Source: JAMXLO01 sp963812475
Lineage (GTDB): Bacteria > Pseudomonadota > Alphaproteobacteria > Acetobacterales > Acetobacteraceae
DNA length: 64,000 nt
NCBI GenBank assembly: GCA_963812475.1
Contig: CAWEVI010000060.1
Coordinates: 1-64,000, forward strand
Direction: 5' to 3'
The notes below the pieces were generated by a model. It did no database searches and had not been told where the DNA came from. It worked only from the letters and a program-made list of their open reading frames with translations. Positions 44,729-53,634 of the stretch are shown here, one piece after another. Position 1 is the first letter of the stretch, and each line of letters begins with the position of its first letter. Both the position numbers and the translations under genes were made by a program.

Positions 44729-45733
44729 TCAATCGAAACGCCTCCGCAGCTTCGGCAGGATCTGCTCGCTGTAGAGCCGCAGGAACCGCTCCTGATCCGG
44801 CCCGGGCGCGTGGAACACCAGGTGGCGGAATCCCATTTCGACATAGGGACGGATTTTCTCCACGTGCTCGTCGGGATCGGAAGAAACGATCCACCGGCTC
44901 GCCGCACGCTCCACCGGCAAGGCGGCAGCCAGGCGCTCCATTTCTGTGGGGTCCTCGACCGTCACCTTCTCCTCGGGGGTGAGCGCCAGCGCTGCCCAAT
45001 GCCGCGTGTCCTGCATGGCACGCTCGTGGTCGGTGTCGAACGACACCTTCATCTCGATCAGTCGATCGTAATCCGCGGGAGGATTGCTGGCGAGCTTCAG
45101 CCCCTCCTCGACGTTCGGCAACAGTGTCTCGGTGTAGAGCTTCCACGCCTTGCCTGACGTACAGATGAAGCCCTGCCCCGAGCGCCCGGCATACTTCGCG
45201 ACCTGCGGCCCCGCCGCTGCGACATAGATGGGCACAGGCTTGTCCGGCTTGTCGTAGATCGTCGCCTTCTCGGTGCGGTAGTACTGGCCCTGGAACGTCA
45301 CGCGTTCCTCGGACCACAGCTTGCGGATCAACTGATTGGCCTCGCGCAGCCGGGCGAAGCGCTCCTTGTTGTCCGGCCATTGCATCCCGGTCGATGGGAC
45401 CTCATTCAACCCCTCGCCGGTGCCCACGCCCAGCACGACGCGACCGGGATACATCGCGCCCAGGGTGCCGAATGCCTGCGCCACGATGGACGGCTGATAG
45501 CGAAATGTCGGCGTCAGCACGCTGGTGCCGATCACCACGCGCTGCGTGCTAGCACCCAACGCGCCCAGCCACACCAGCGCGTTCGGCGCATGGCCGTCGG
45601 TATGCTTCCACGGCTGGAAGTGGTCGCTGACAAACACCGAATCGAACCCGACCTTTTCGGCCAGCACCGAGAATGCCAGCAGCTTCGATGGGGCGAACTG
45701 TTCGGCGGAAGCCTTGTATCCCAGCTTGAGCAC
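44729..45733 (-). CDS. fgd: F420-dependent glucose-6-phosphate dehydrogenase
   Basis: LLM-family enzyme, 334 residues, oxidising glucose-6-phosphate to 6-phosphogluconolactone with reduction of F420. It starts MLKLGYKASAEQFAPSKLL, almost as in mycobacterial FGD1. The residues known to matter in FGD1 are kept: His and Trp in SDHFQPW, Glu in VGTGEGLNE, the phosphate-binding Thr and Lys in ICTSGKAW, Lys in LTPEEKVTVEDP and Arg in SRWIVSSDPDE. This makes substrate identity firmer than for most LLM proteins. It lies upstream of cofE on the same strand, 157 bases away. Confidence 0.9.
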   Translation of the reverse strand: MLKLGYKASAEQFAPSKLLAFSVLAEKVGFDSVFVSDHFQPWKHTDGHAPNALVWLGALGASTQRVVIGTSVLTPTFRYQPSIVAQAFGTLGAMYPGRVVLGVGTGEGLNEVPSTGMQWPDNKERFARLREANQLIRKLWSEERVTFQGQYYRTEKATIYDKPDKPVPIYVAAAGPQVAKYAGRSGQGFICTSGKAWKLYTETLLPNVEEGLKLASNPPADYDRLIEMKVSFDTDHERAMQDTRHWAALALTPEEKVTVEDPTEMERLAAALPVERAASRWIVSSDPDEHVEKIRPYVEMGFRHLVFHAPGPDQERFLRLYSEQILPKLRRRFD

Positions 45734-45783
45734 GATGCGTCTCCTGTTGTCCCGCGCACGCTACTGCCGGGCGGCAGTCGCCA

Positions 45784-46512
45784 TCAACCGGCCCCAGCCC
45801 CGGCCCGGGCCTCGGCTGCCAACTGGACCAGTTCGCGACGCACATCGGCCGGATCGGCCACCGGCGCCGACCAGTGGATCCGGACAACCCGTTCCCCATC
45901 GGCCAGATCACAGCCGTCGACATCGACAGCGACCATTCGCCACGGTCCGGCTGACCCGGCGATGACCGCCAATGCGTCGGGATGATCGGTGTTGCAGTGC
46001 GACATGATCCGGCACTCCGCCGATGCGATGATCGCGACGGAAGCGGCATCCGGCATCAGGTCGGCGACGCGGAGCCGGGCAGCGCGGGCGAAACCTCCGA
46101 CATACAGTCCACCCAGCGGCCGGATGCGCCACAGCGAGAAGTCGGCAAAGTCCGCGTACTGCGCCGCGTACGGGTGCACGGCGAGATAACGCGATCGCAG
46201 CGCCTGCTCGGCCACCGGTTCGGCCAGTCCCGTAACGGTGACGCGGGGCGTGGTCTGCGGATTGGCGTCGTGGGCCACGCCGGAGGCCAAGACCGAGCAA
46301 CGTGCATCCGCGCGCAGGTGCCTGGTATGCACGGAGAGATCGGACAGCAGCAGCAGCAGCGACTGGTCCGGGGCGCACGCCGGCGTCACCAGACTGGCGA
46401 AAGGCTGCCCGTCCTCGGAAGTGGCCAATGTGCCCACCCGCGCAGCCCGCAGCAGCTTCCGCGCCTCCCAGATGAACCCCCGGGCAGGAGCCTTGGCCGC
46501 ATCCTGGGCCAT
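45784..46512 (-). CDS. HugZ-like pyridoxamine 5'-phosphate oxidase-fold protein
   Basis: 242-residue split-barrel protein. The N-terminal domain (LLRAARVGTLATSEDGQPFASLV) is the FMN- or F420-binding barrel start, and the C-terminal domain (DHPDALAVIAGSAGPWRMVAV) is the DUF2470/HugZ-type cap, which in HugZ binds haem. SLWRIRPLGGLYVGGFARA matches the family. HugZ proteins degrade haem or act as FMN enzymes; related barrels use F420. The role here is open. The ATG at 46512 has GGGAGGTG eight bases upstream. It is 50 bases ahead of fgd on the same strand, so likely cotranscribed. Confidence 0.8.
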   Translation of the reverse strand: MAQDAAKAPARGFIWEARKLLRAARVGTLATSEDGQPFASLVTPACAPDQSLLLLLSDLSVHTRHLRADARCSVLASGVAHDANPQTTPRVTVTGLAEPVAEQALRSRYLAVHPYAAQYADFADFSLWRIRPLGGLYVGGFARAARLRVADLMPDAASVAIIASAECRIMSHCNTDHPDALAVIAGSAGPWRMVAVDVDGCDLADGERVVRIHWSAPVADPADVRRELVQLAAEARAGAGAG

Positions 46513-46587
46513 ATTTCGTTCACCTCCCGTCTGTAATACGCCACAATTCAGTATCAGTGTCGCTCAATTGAAGGACGGAGCCCGGCC

Positions 46588-47316
46588 ATGAGCGTACCCC
46601 CGAAGGACAGTCCCACGAAGCAGACCATCGCCCTGGTGGACGATGACCGCAACATCCTGACCAGCGTAACCATGACATTGGAGCAGGAAGGTTTTCAGGT
46701 CCGCACCTACACCGACGGTGAAAGCGCCCTGCAGGGGCTCAACGCCAAGCCGGTGGACCTCGCGGTGCTTGATATAAAGATGCCGCGGATGGATGGCATG
46801 GAACTATTGCAGCGGCTCCGTCAGCGCAGCTCGATGCCGGTGATCTTCCTCACTTCGAAGGACGAGGAAGTTGACGAACTTATGGGATTGCGGCTGGGGG
46901 CGGACGACTACATCACCAAGCCATTCAGCCAACGCCTGCTGATCGAGCGCATCCGGGCATTACTGAGGCGCAACGAGGCCAGCCGGGCGGAGGGCTCGGG
47001 GGCGGCACCGGGCGGCGTCATGGTGCGTGGCGAATTGACGCTGGATGAGACGAAACACCAATGCATCTGGCATGAGCAGGACATTCAGCTCACGGTGACT
47101 GAATTCCTTCTGGTAAAAGCGCTTGCGGCCCGGCCGGGCATGGTAAAGAGCCGCGACCAGCTGATCGACGCGGCCTACGGCGACAATATTTACGTCGACG
47201 ACCGGACGATCGACAGCCACGTCAAGCGTATCCGCAAGAAGTTCCGCACCGTGGACGACAACTTCAATCATATCGAGACGCTCTACGGCATCGGCTATCG
47301 CTACAAGGAGCACTGA
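46588..47316 (+). CDS. chvI: two-component response regulator, OmpR family (ChvI)
   Basis: Response regulator, 242 residues. The receiver domain has DDDRNI, the phospho-acceptor Asp in LAVLDIKMPRMDGMELL, and the Lys in DDYITKPF. The winged-helix output has SRDQLIDAAYGDNIYVDDRTIDSHVKRIRKKF and ends YGIGYRYKEH, the typical ChvI sequence. ChvI with ChvG controls envelope and host-association genes in alphaproteobacteria and responds to acid. It is divergent from the HugZ-like gene and followed 12 bases later by chvG. Confidence 0.92.
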   Translation: MSVPPKDSPTKQTIALVDDDRNILTSVTMTLEQEGFQVRTYTDGESALQGLNAKPVDLAVLDIKMPRMDGMELLQRLRQRSSMPVIFLTSKDEEVDELMGLRLGADDYITKPFSQRLLIERIRALLRRNEASRAEGSGAAPGGVMVRGELTLDETKHQCIWHEQDIQLTVTEFLLVKALAARPGMVKSRDQLIDAAYGDNIYVDDRTIDSHVKRIRKKFRTVDDNFNHIETLYGIGYRYKEH

Positions 47317-47328
47317 GCGGTACCCACC

Positions 47329-49011
47329 ATGCCTGACGGCATCTCCCTGTCCGCGCTCGCACCGCCTGCTGCCTCGCAGCGGAAGCGGTTCCGCGCGCGC
47401 TGGGTGTCGCCGCTGCTGCGCCGCATCCTGCTGGTGAATGCGCTGCCGCTGGCGCTGTTGGTGGCCGCCCTGCTGTACCTCGACCAGTATCAGAACGGGC
47501 TGCTGGAGGCGCAGGTGTCGGCACTGCGCGAGCAGGCGCGCATCTACGCCGGCGCGCTGGGCGAGAGTGCCGTCCGCACGACCGATCCTGACAATCCCAA
47601 GCTCGTGCCGGAAATCGCGCGTCCTCTGCTGCGGCGGCTGACCGACCCGACGCCCGGCGCCCAGGCGAAGGTGTACGCCCCCGATGGTACCGTGATCGCC
47701 GACTCCAGGGTGCGCGAGGGGACCAGCGGAGCGGTCAGCACCGAGCCGTTGCCGCCGGCGATGGAGCACGGTCCTTTCGTGGGCGCGATCGGCTGGATCT
47801 ACGACAAGGTCCTCGCGGTGCTGCCGCACGACACGCCGACTCCGCTCGTGGTCGACATGACGCCGAGCGCGGCGGGACTGGAGTGGCAGCCGGACGTAAA
47901 GGAGGAGCTGCGGGTCAATAGCTCCGGCCAGAGCCGGGAGATGCCACCCTATATCCGCCGCACCAAGGACAACCGGCTGCTCGTGACGGTGGCGGAACCG
48001 GTGGAGCGTGACCGCCACACCGTGGGGATCATTCTGCTCACGCGCGAGGCGCGCGAGGTGGACACCAGCCTGTTCGTCGTTCGCATGTCGATCCTGGCTC
48101 TGTTCAGTCTGGCGCTTTGTCTCACGGTGCTGCTCTCCTGGTACCTGTCGCTCACAATCGCACGGCCGATCCTACGGCTGGCGGGCGCCGCCGCGGAAAT
48201 GTCCGAAGGCCACGGGCGGGCGGGCAGTGTGCCGTCGTTGTTGCTGGATCGGCGCGACGAGGTCGGCGCGCTGGCAACGGCGCTGTCGGATTCCGCGCAG
48301 GCGCTGTGGGCACGCATGGATGCAATCGAGAAATTCGCCGCCGACGTGGCGCACGAGATCAAGAATCCGCTATCGTCGATCCGCAGCGCGATCGAAACCT
48401 TGCGCCGCATCGATGATCCTGCCCGGCAGAAATTGCTGCTGGCGATCATCGCGCAGGATGTGACGCGACTGGATCGCCTGATCAGCGACGTGAGCGGTGC
48501 GTCGCGGCTCGATGCCGAGCTGTCGCGCATTGCCGCCGAGCGTGTGGACGTGGTGCCGATACTGCGGGCATTGCGGGAACTGGACGAGGCGACTCGCGAC
48601 GAAGCGCACGATCCCCACGTGGAGGTGGACGCGCCATCATCTGGCCTGGCGGTGTGGGCCGTCGAGGATCGGCTGGTGCAGGTGCTGCGAAATCTGGTCA
48701 CGAACGCGCAGTCATTCAGCCCGCCGCGCGGCACGATAACGCTGCGCGCGCGCGAGGCGGACGGAATGGTGGCGATCAGCGTTGAAGACGAGGGCCCTGG
48801 CATTCCCGACGGGAACATGGAGCACATCTTCGACCGGTTCTATTCGGAGCGTCCGCAGGGCGAGAAATTTGGCCAGCACTCGGGGCTCGGCCTGTCGATC
48901 AGCCGGCAGATCGTGGAGGCGCTGCGTGGACGGATCTCGGCTGAGAACCGCCGCGATGGCCGCGGCAAGGTTGTGGGCGCGAGGTTCGTCGTCCGGCTGC
49001 CGAAGGCGTGA
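47329..49011 (+). CDS. chvG: sensor histidine kinase ChvG
   Basis: Inner-membrane kinase, 560 residues. TM1 near residues 36-56, an extracytoplasmic sensor of about 190 residues, TM2 near 250-272 (ILALFSLALCLTVLLSWYLS), then HAMP. The H-box is FAADVAHEIKNPLSSIRSAI with the phospho-His, followed by the N, G1 (VEDEGPGIP), F and G2 (SGLGLSISRQIVEAL) boxes. It phosphorylates ChvI. In many alphaproteobacteria the pair is followed directly by hprK; here about 4.6 kb of unrelated genes intervenes. Confidence 0.92.
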   Translation: MPDGISLSALAPPAASQRKRFRARWVSPLLRRILLVNALPLALLVAALLYLDQYQNGLLEAQVSALREQARIYAGALGESAVRTTDPDNPKLVPEIARPLLRRLTDPTPGAQAKVYAPDGTVIADSRVREGTSGAVSTEPLPPAMEHGPFVGAIGWIYDKVLAVLPHDTPTPLVVDMTPSAAGLEWQPDVKEELRVNSSGQSREMPPYIRRTKDNRLLVTVAEPVERDRHTVGIILLTREAREVDTSLFVVRMSILALFSLALCLTVLLSWYLSLTIARPILRLAGAAAEMSEGHGRAGSVPSLLLDRRDEVGALATALSDSAQALWARMDAIEKFAADVAHEIKNPLSSIRSAIETLRRIDDPARQKLLLAIIAQDVTRLDRLISDVSGASRLDAELSRIAAERVDVVPILRALRELDEATRDEAHDPHVEVDAPSSGLAVWAVEDRLVQVLRNLVTNAQSFSPPRGTITLRAREADGMVAISVEDEGPGIPDGNMEHIFDRFYSERPQGEKFGQHSGLGLSISRQIVEALRGRISAENRRDGRGKVVGARFVVRLPKA

Positions 49012-49106
49012 CGCAAGAATTTTCAGCCCGCCGCCGTGTGAGCCAACTCGCTGTTCGTCGCGAGCATAGCCAATACGGTCCTGGTCCGTGTTGAAGGTGT
49101 CGCGCC

Positions 49107-50273
49107 ATGTACGACGGGCCCCCCGGAGCCAGTGACGATCAGCTTGCGAAGGCCGAGCGCGCAAGGTTTCTCGATCGCGAGGCGGCCAAGGTCTATCTCC
49201 TGCTGGATTTCCTGTCCGGGCGGGCGGAGCAGTCGTTGCGGCCAACGCAGGAAGAGCAGGCTCGAATCCTGATCGACCGACAGAATCGCGACGTTTCCAC
49301 CGACGGCGACGACGCAAAGCAGCGCGCGGAGATCGAGGCGGACCTGTATGATCCCACCCGCCTCGTCCTCAGAGCAATGCGGATCAACAACCCCATCGCG
49401 CCGCCGGAGCAGACCTATCACGCCGATGCCACCTTTCTGATGCGTGCGCGCGACATGCTCAACGCGCGCGCCCGGCCGGCGACGGACGCGACAATCGCCT
49501 TCACATCGCTGGTGCTCGCCCATTCGCCGGCCGCCCGGCACGACACCGTATATACGGCCCAGTTCGCGCAACGGGCGCATCCGGAATGCAGGCAATGCGC
49601 GGATGCACTGGCCAGGAGCATCAGGCGTACGCTCCGCGTATTGCTGGTCGTGCTCCTCGCCGCGCTGAGCGTTTCAGCATACACGGCGTGGGGCAAGGTC
49701 ATGATGGACACGTTGGATGCGGTGCGACGCGACGCCGGCGCCACGCAGAACCCCACGCCGGCTGTGCAGACGGAGATCAATGAACGCTACATGGTCACAC
49801 TGTATCAGATCGCGACCTGGGAATGGCCGATCCGGCTGGTCAGCGTCACGCTCGATCAGGAGGGCGTGCCGCTGGAACAAAAGCGCACCGCACAATGGGC
49901 GACCGCGGCGCTGACCGTACTCGGCAACTACATCATGCCGATCCTGTATGGCCTGCTGGGCTCCGCGGCCTTTGTCCTGCGCCGCCACTACGACCGGCTG
50001 GCGGAGAATGTGCTGTCGCCGCGGGATCTGCGCGCCAACTCCATCCGGCTCGGCCTTGGTGTGCTGATGGGCGGCTGCATCGGGTTGGTCTATTCCGGAT
50101 CCGCCGCAGCGCAGAACACCGGCATCCTGGGTGCGGCCGCCACACTGTCCACCGCCGCGATCGCCTTCCTCGCCGGCTACGGGGTGGAGGGCGTGTTCAA
50201 CGCGCTCGACAGCTTGATCTCGCAGGTGTTTCGCGTGAACGGCGCCGACAAGCCGCCACGCGCGACGGCCTGA
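49107..50273 (+). CDS. membrane protein of unknown function
   Basis: 388-residue protein I do not recognise. It has a long soluble N-terminal part (about 170 residues, acidic/basic mixed, no signal peptide), a hydrophobic segment near 172-196 (LRVLLVVLLAALSVSAYTAW), a short external loop, and two or three more hydrophobic segments near 268-290, 313-330 and 338-355. The end AIAFLAGYGVEGVFNALDSLI recurs in uncharacterised bacterial membrane proteins. Composition matches neighbours. It starts 95 bases after chvG on the same strand and could be read with it. Confidence 0.75.
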   Translation: MYDGPPGASDDQLAKAERARFLDREAAKVYLLLDFLSGRAEQSLRPTQEEQARILIDRQNRDVSTDGDDAKQRAEIEADLYDPTRLVLRAMRINNPIAPPEQTYHADATFLMRARDMLNARARPATDATIAFTSLVLAHSPAARHDTVYTAQFAQRAHPECRQCADALARSIRRTLRVLLVVLLAALSVSAYTAWGKVMMDTLDAVRRDAGATQNPTPAVQTEINERYMVTLYQIATWEWPIRLVSVTLDQEGVPLEQKRTAQWATAALTVLGNYIMPILYGLLGSAAFVLRRHYDRLAENVLSPRDLRANSIRLGLGVLMGGCIGLVYSGSAAAQNTGILGAAATLSTAAIAFLAGYGVEGVFNALDSLISQVFRVNGADKPPRATA

Positions 50274-50282
50274 GCCGCATTC

Positions 50283-51803
50283 CTACCGTTGCATCGTCAG
50301 GCCCTGCAGCCGGATCAATCCATCGGGCACCTGCTCAAATCCTGTGATGGTCTTCTTCATCCCGACAATGTTCTTGCCGATCCACAGATAGATCAGTGGC
50401 AGGTCCTTGCGCTCCTGCTCCCAGACCTTGGCATAGAACGCTCGGCGCTGATCGACTGACGCGACGGTCCGCGCATCGTCCAGCGCCTTGTCGACATCCG
50501 GATTGCTATAGTGCCCGTAGTTGAACGTGCCGCCGGTGTGCAGCATCTGCCACATATTGCCGTCCGGATCGGCGCGGCCCGACCAGCCGATCATGTAGGC
50601 CTGAAAATCGCCCGCGTATCCGGCCTGCAACGACGCCGCGAACTCCATCGTCTTGATCTTCACCTCGAAGCCAGCGTCGCGCTCCATCGACTGGATCACT
50701 TCGGCGATCTGCTGATCGTCCGACTGGTTGGTGACCGTCAATGTCACCGGCACGGGCAGCGCCACGCCCGCCTGTTTCAAAAGCGCCATCGCCCGCCCCG
50801 GGTCGCGCGCCGGCGGTTTCAGATCCTGGAAATAATATGGCGAGTCCGGCGGGTTGGCCTGCACCACCGGTGCGAACGCACCGTTATAGACCACCTCGAT
50901 CATCGCCGCGCGATCCAGCCCTAATTCAAATGCCTGGCGAATCAGTGCACTCCTGCCAAGGTCGGTCTCATGCGCCGGGCCGTTCCCGGTGTTGATCGCT
51001 ATGCCATTATAGGCGAGCGAGTCGTCCATCGCGATCTTCAGCTTCGGGTCCTTCTGCACCGCCGGCACATCCGTCGGCAGCACGTATTCCACCAGGTCGA
51101 GCGCTCCCGCCTGCAGATTGGCCAGCCGCACCGAGGAGTTTGGATTCTGAAGATAGACCACTTCGTCGAAATGGATGTTCTTTGCGTCCCAGTAGCCGGG
51201 AAAGCGCTTCAGTACTATGCGATCCTGCGCGACACGGCTGTCAAAGCTGAACGGCCCGGCGCAGACCGGGTGGAGGCCGAACCTGTCGCCCGCCGCCTCG
51301 GTGGCCTTCGGCGAGATCATGATGCCCGCACGGTCGGTAAGCTGCGCCAGCAACTGCGACGCCGGCGCCTTCAGGTTGAGCTGCACCGTGAGCGGGTCGA
51401 TGACGTCGATGCTGTCGATCGAACTGACTTCGCCGCGACGCATGCTGCCCTTGGCGGTGAGATCGCGCATCAGCTTGTATTTCACCGCATCGGCGTCGAG
51501 TTTCTCCCCATCCTGGAATTGCACGCCGTCGCGGATACGGATCAGCAGGTGCGTCGGATCTTTCCATTCGTACCCTGTCGCCAGCACGGGCACGATATTC
51601 AGCTTGGTATCGATGTCGAACAGCTTGTCGCACAGGCCGGCAAACACGATGCGCCCGACATAGGATGAGCCAAGCGTGGGATCGAGCAGGTCAGGGTCCT
51701 GCCGAAGGCCGATATGCAGCACACGCTCCTGGGCGAGTGCCTGCGCTGCCAGCGACAATCCGCAGAACAATCCTAGCGCGAGTCGACGCATGGAAGCCCC
51801 CAT
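50283..51803 (-). CDS. ABC transporter substrate-binding protein, dipeptide/oligopeptide type
   Basis: Periplasmic solute-binding protein of the SBP_bac_5 (DppA/OppA) family, 506 residues. A signal peptide (MRRLALGLFCGLSLAAQALA) is followed by GLRQDPDLLDPTLGSSYVGR and a second lobe with NTGNGPAHETDLGRSALIRQ, typical of the family. Ligands include peptides, nickel and glutathione; none can be assigned. No permease or ATPase genes are adjacent, so it is orphaned. Start ATG at 51803; ATG 51791 also fits. Confidence 0.85.
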   Translation of the reverse strand: MGASMRRLALGLFCGLSLAAQALAQERVLHIGLRQDPDLLDPTLGSSYVGRIVFAGLCDKLFDIDTKLNIVPVLATGYEWKDPTHLLIRIRDGVQFQDGEKLDADAVKYKLMRDLTAKGSMRRGEVSSIDSIDVIDPLTVQLNLKAPASQLLAQLTDRAGIMISPKATEAAGDRFGLHPVCAGPFSFDSRVAQDRIVLKRFPGYWDAKNIHFDEVVYLQNPNSSVRLANLQAGALDLVEYVLPTDVPAVQKDPKLKIAMDDSLAYNGIAINTGNGPAHETDLGRSALIRQAFELGLDRAAMIEVVYNGAFAPVVQANPPDSPYYFQDLKPPARDPGRAMALLKQAGVALPVPVTLTVTNQSDDQQIAEVIQSMERDAGFEVKIKTMEFAASLQAGYAGDFQAYMIGWSGRADPDGNMWQMLHTGGTFNYGHYSNPDVDKALDDARTVASVDQRRAFYAKVWEQERKDLPLIYLWIGKNIVGMKKTITGFEQVPDGLIRLQGLTMQR

Positions 51804-51825
51804 TTTCGATCCGCCAGCCGCCCTA

Positions 51826-52623
51826 TTACAGCGGTGGTCTGTACCAGCTCGGCTTGCGCTTTTCGCGGAAGGCAGTGGTGCCCTCCCGCCCCTCCGAGGA
51901 TTGGCGTTGCATCCATCCCTCGTGCGCCAGCAGCTCTGCATCCCGATTGTCCAGCAGCATGCCGTTGGCGCCGAGCATGGAGAGCTTGGTCCGCGCGATC
52001 GCGCCCGGCGCGCTTAGGATGATCGCATCGAGCACCTCGGCCAGGCGCGCCTCCATCCGATCAACGGGCACGACCTCGTGCACCAGACCGATCCGCAGCG
52101 CCTCCTCCGCGCCGAAGCGCTCGCCGGTCAGCGCATAGCGGCGGGCCTGCCGTATGCCGATCGCATTGGCCATGTGAGTCGAGATCGGCGTCGGCGCGAT
52201 TCCGTGGCGGACCTCGCTGATACCGAACAGTGCATCCGGCGTCGCCAATGCGATATCGACACAGCAGGCAATGCCGCAGCCGCCACCGAAGCAGGCTCCG
52301 TGCACGACCGCGATCGTCGGCTTCGGCAGCTCGTTGAGCGTCCTGCTGAACCGGACGGTGACCATCGATGCCGAGTAGTTTTCCTCGGGACCCAGGCGCG
52401 ACAGGCGATTTAGCCAATTGATGTCGGCGCCAGCCTGGAAATGCTTGCCGGCTCCGCGAATAACCAGCGCGCGGACGACGGGATCGTCGGCAAGACCTTC
52501 CAGCGCGGCGGTCACCCCACACAGCATGTCCTCGTCGTAGGCATTGGCCACTTCCGGACGCTCCAGCATGAGGGTCGCGACACCGCGGGCATCGGTGGCG
52601 AGCCGGAAGGAACCCACACTCAT
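51826..52623 (-). CDS. enoyl-CoA hydratase/isomerase family protein
   Basis: Crotonase-family protein, 265 residues. GKHFQAGADINWL forms the oxyanion hole, and VVHGACFGGGCGIACCVDIAL the second. The positions of the two catalytic glutamates of true hydratases read GGCGI and FGISEVRHGI, so one Glu is missing and isomerase or methylglutaconyl/gamma-carboxy lyase-type chemistry is possible. Overlaps the dehydratase gene by ATGA. Confidence 0.85.
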   Translation of the reverse strand: MSVGSFRLATDARGVATLMLERPEVANAYDEDMLCGVTAALEGLADDPVVRALVIRGAGKHFQAGADINWLNRLSRLGPEENYSASMVTVRFSRTLNELPKPTIAVVHGACFGGGCGIACCVDIALATPDALFGISEVRHGIAPTPISTHMANAIGIRQARRYALTGERFGAEEALRIGLVHEVVPVDRMEARLAEVLDAIILSAPGAIARTKLSMLGANGMLLDNRDAELLAHEGWMQRQSSEGREGTTAFREKRKPSWYRPPL

Positions 52624-53552
52624 GGTGCGGCCATCGCCGCGGGATCGGCGTTGGCCCCGCACACGACCACGCCGACCCTGGCGCCGGAGGGCGGCGTGAA
52701 CGCACCACACAGCAATGCCGCAAGCGCCGTGGCGCCACCGGGTTCGGCGATCAGACGCGTGCGATCCCAGATCAGCCGCTGCGCCGCGGCAATCGCCGCA
52801 TCGGGCACCAGTACGGCCGCGGCAACATGCGCCTGCGCGATGGGGAACATCAGATTGCCGACCTGACGGGCGCCGAGGCTGTCTGCGGCCAGCCCACCAA
52901 CCGGCGCCTCGACGGGCCGGCCGGCCTTCAGCGCGTTGTGCAGAGCGGGGCAGCCCTCGGGTTCCACGCTGATCACCTTGGCGCTGCCCGCATACCACCC
53001 TGCGATGCCACCGATCAGGCCACCCCCGCCTGTCGCCACGAGAATATGCGTAAGGTTTGGCGCCTCATGCTCGAGTTCGCGTCCGACGGTGCCCTGTCCG
53101 GCGAGCACATCTCGGTGATCGTAGGCATGCACTTCCAGCGCTCCGGTCTCGACCTGACGGTCACGCGAAGCGGCCAAGGCCTCCGCATACGTCGCGCCGC
53201 TCTGCACTACGCGCGCGCCATAGCCGGTGATCCTGGCGACCTTCGCCGGTGGTGTCGAAGTGGGCACGAAAATCTCCGCCGCGGCGCCGAGGACACGAGC
53301 GACATACCCTACCGCGGCACCGTGATTGCCGCCCGACGCCGCGATCACGCCGGCCGTGGGCAAACCGGTCGACAGCAGACGATTGAACGCGCCACGCGGC
53401 TTGAAACTTCCCGCGTGCTGCAGAAGTTCCAGCTTCAGCGTCACCGAAAAACCTGTTCCCAGCTCGCCGCCACGGCAGCGAAGAATGGGCGTATGCCGGA
53501 TATGCTCGGCGATCCGTGCGGCGGCGGTGGTGATATCGCTTCGCATGTTCAT
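52620..53552 (-). CDS. serine/threonine dehydratase (PLP-dependent)
   Basis: PLP enzyme of the threonine dehydratase/serine racemase family, 310 residues. GSFKPRGAFN contains the PLP lysine, ASGGNHGAAVGYVA the substrate loop, and ATGGGGLIGGIAG the phosphate-binding tetraglycine. It lacks the C-terminal ACT domain of biosynthetic IlvA, so it is of the catabolic type, turning threonine or serine into a 2-oxo acid and ammonia. ATG at 53552 (53546 also possible). Coupled to the enoyl-CoA hydratase-like gene and divergent from hprK. Confidence 0.85.
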   Translation of the reverse strand: MNMRSDITTAAARIAEHIRHTPILRCRGGELGTGFSVTLKLELLQHAGSFKPRGAFNRLLSTGLPTAGVIAASGGNHGAAVGYVARVLGAAAEIFVPTSTPPAKVARITGYGARVVQSGATYAEALAASRDRQVETGALEVHAYDHRDVLAGQGTVGRELEHEAPNLTHILVATGGGGLIGGIAGWYAGSAKVISVEPEGCPALHNALKAGRPVEAPVGGLAADSLGARQVGNLMFPIAQAHVAAAVLVPDAAIAAAQRLIWDRTRLIAEPGGATALAALLCGAFTPPSGARVGVVVCGANADPAAMAAP

Positions 53553-53634
53553 GCTAGCCGGGACGCTGGCACGACCCTCCCCGGGCGACAAGCGGCTTCC
53601 CATCCAGAGCGTCTGGGGCCAGATTATTGGTGTG

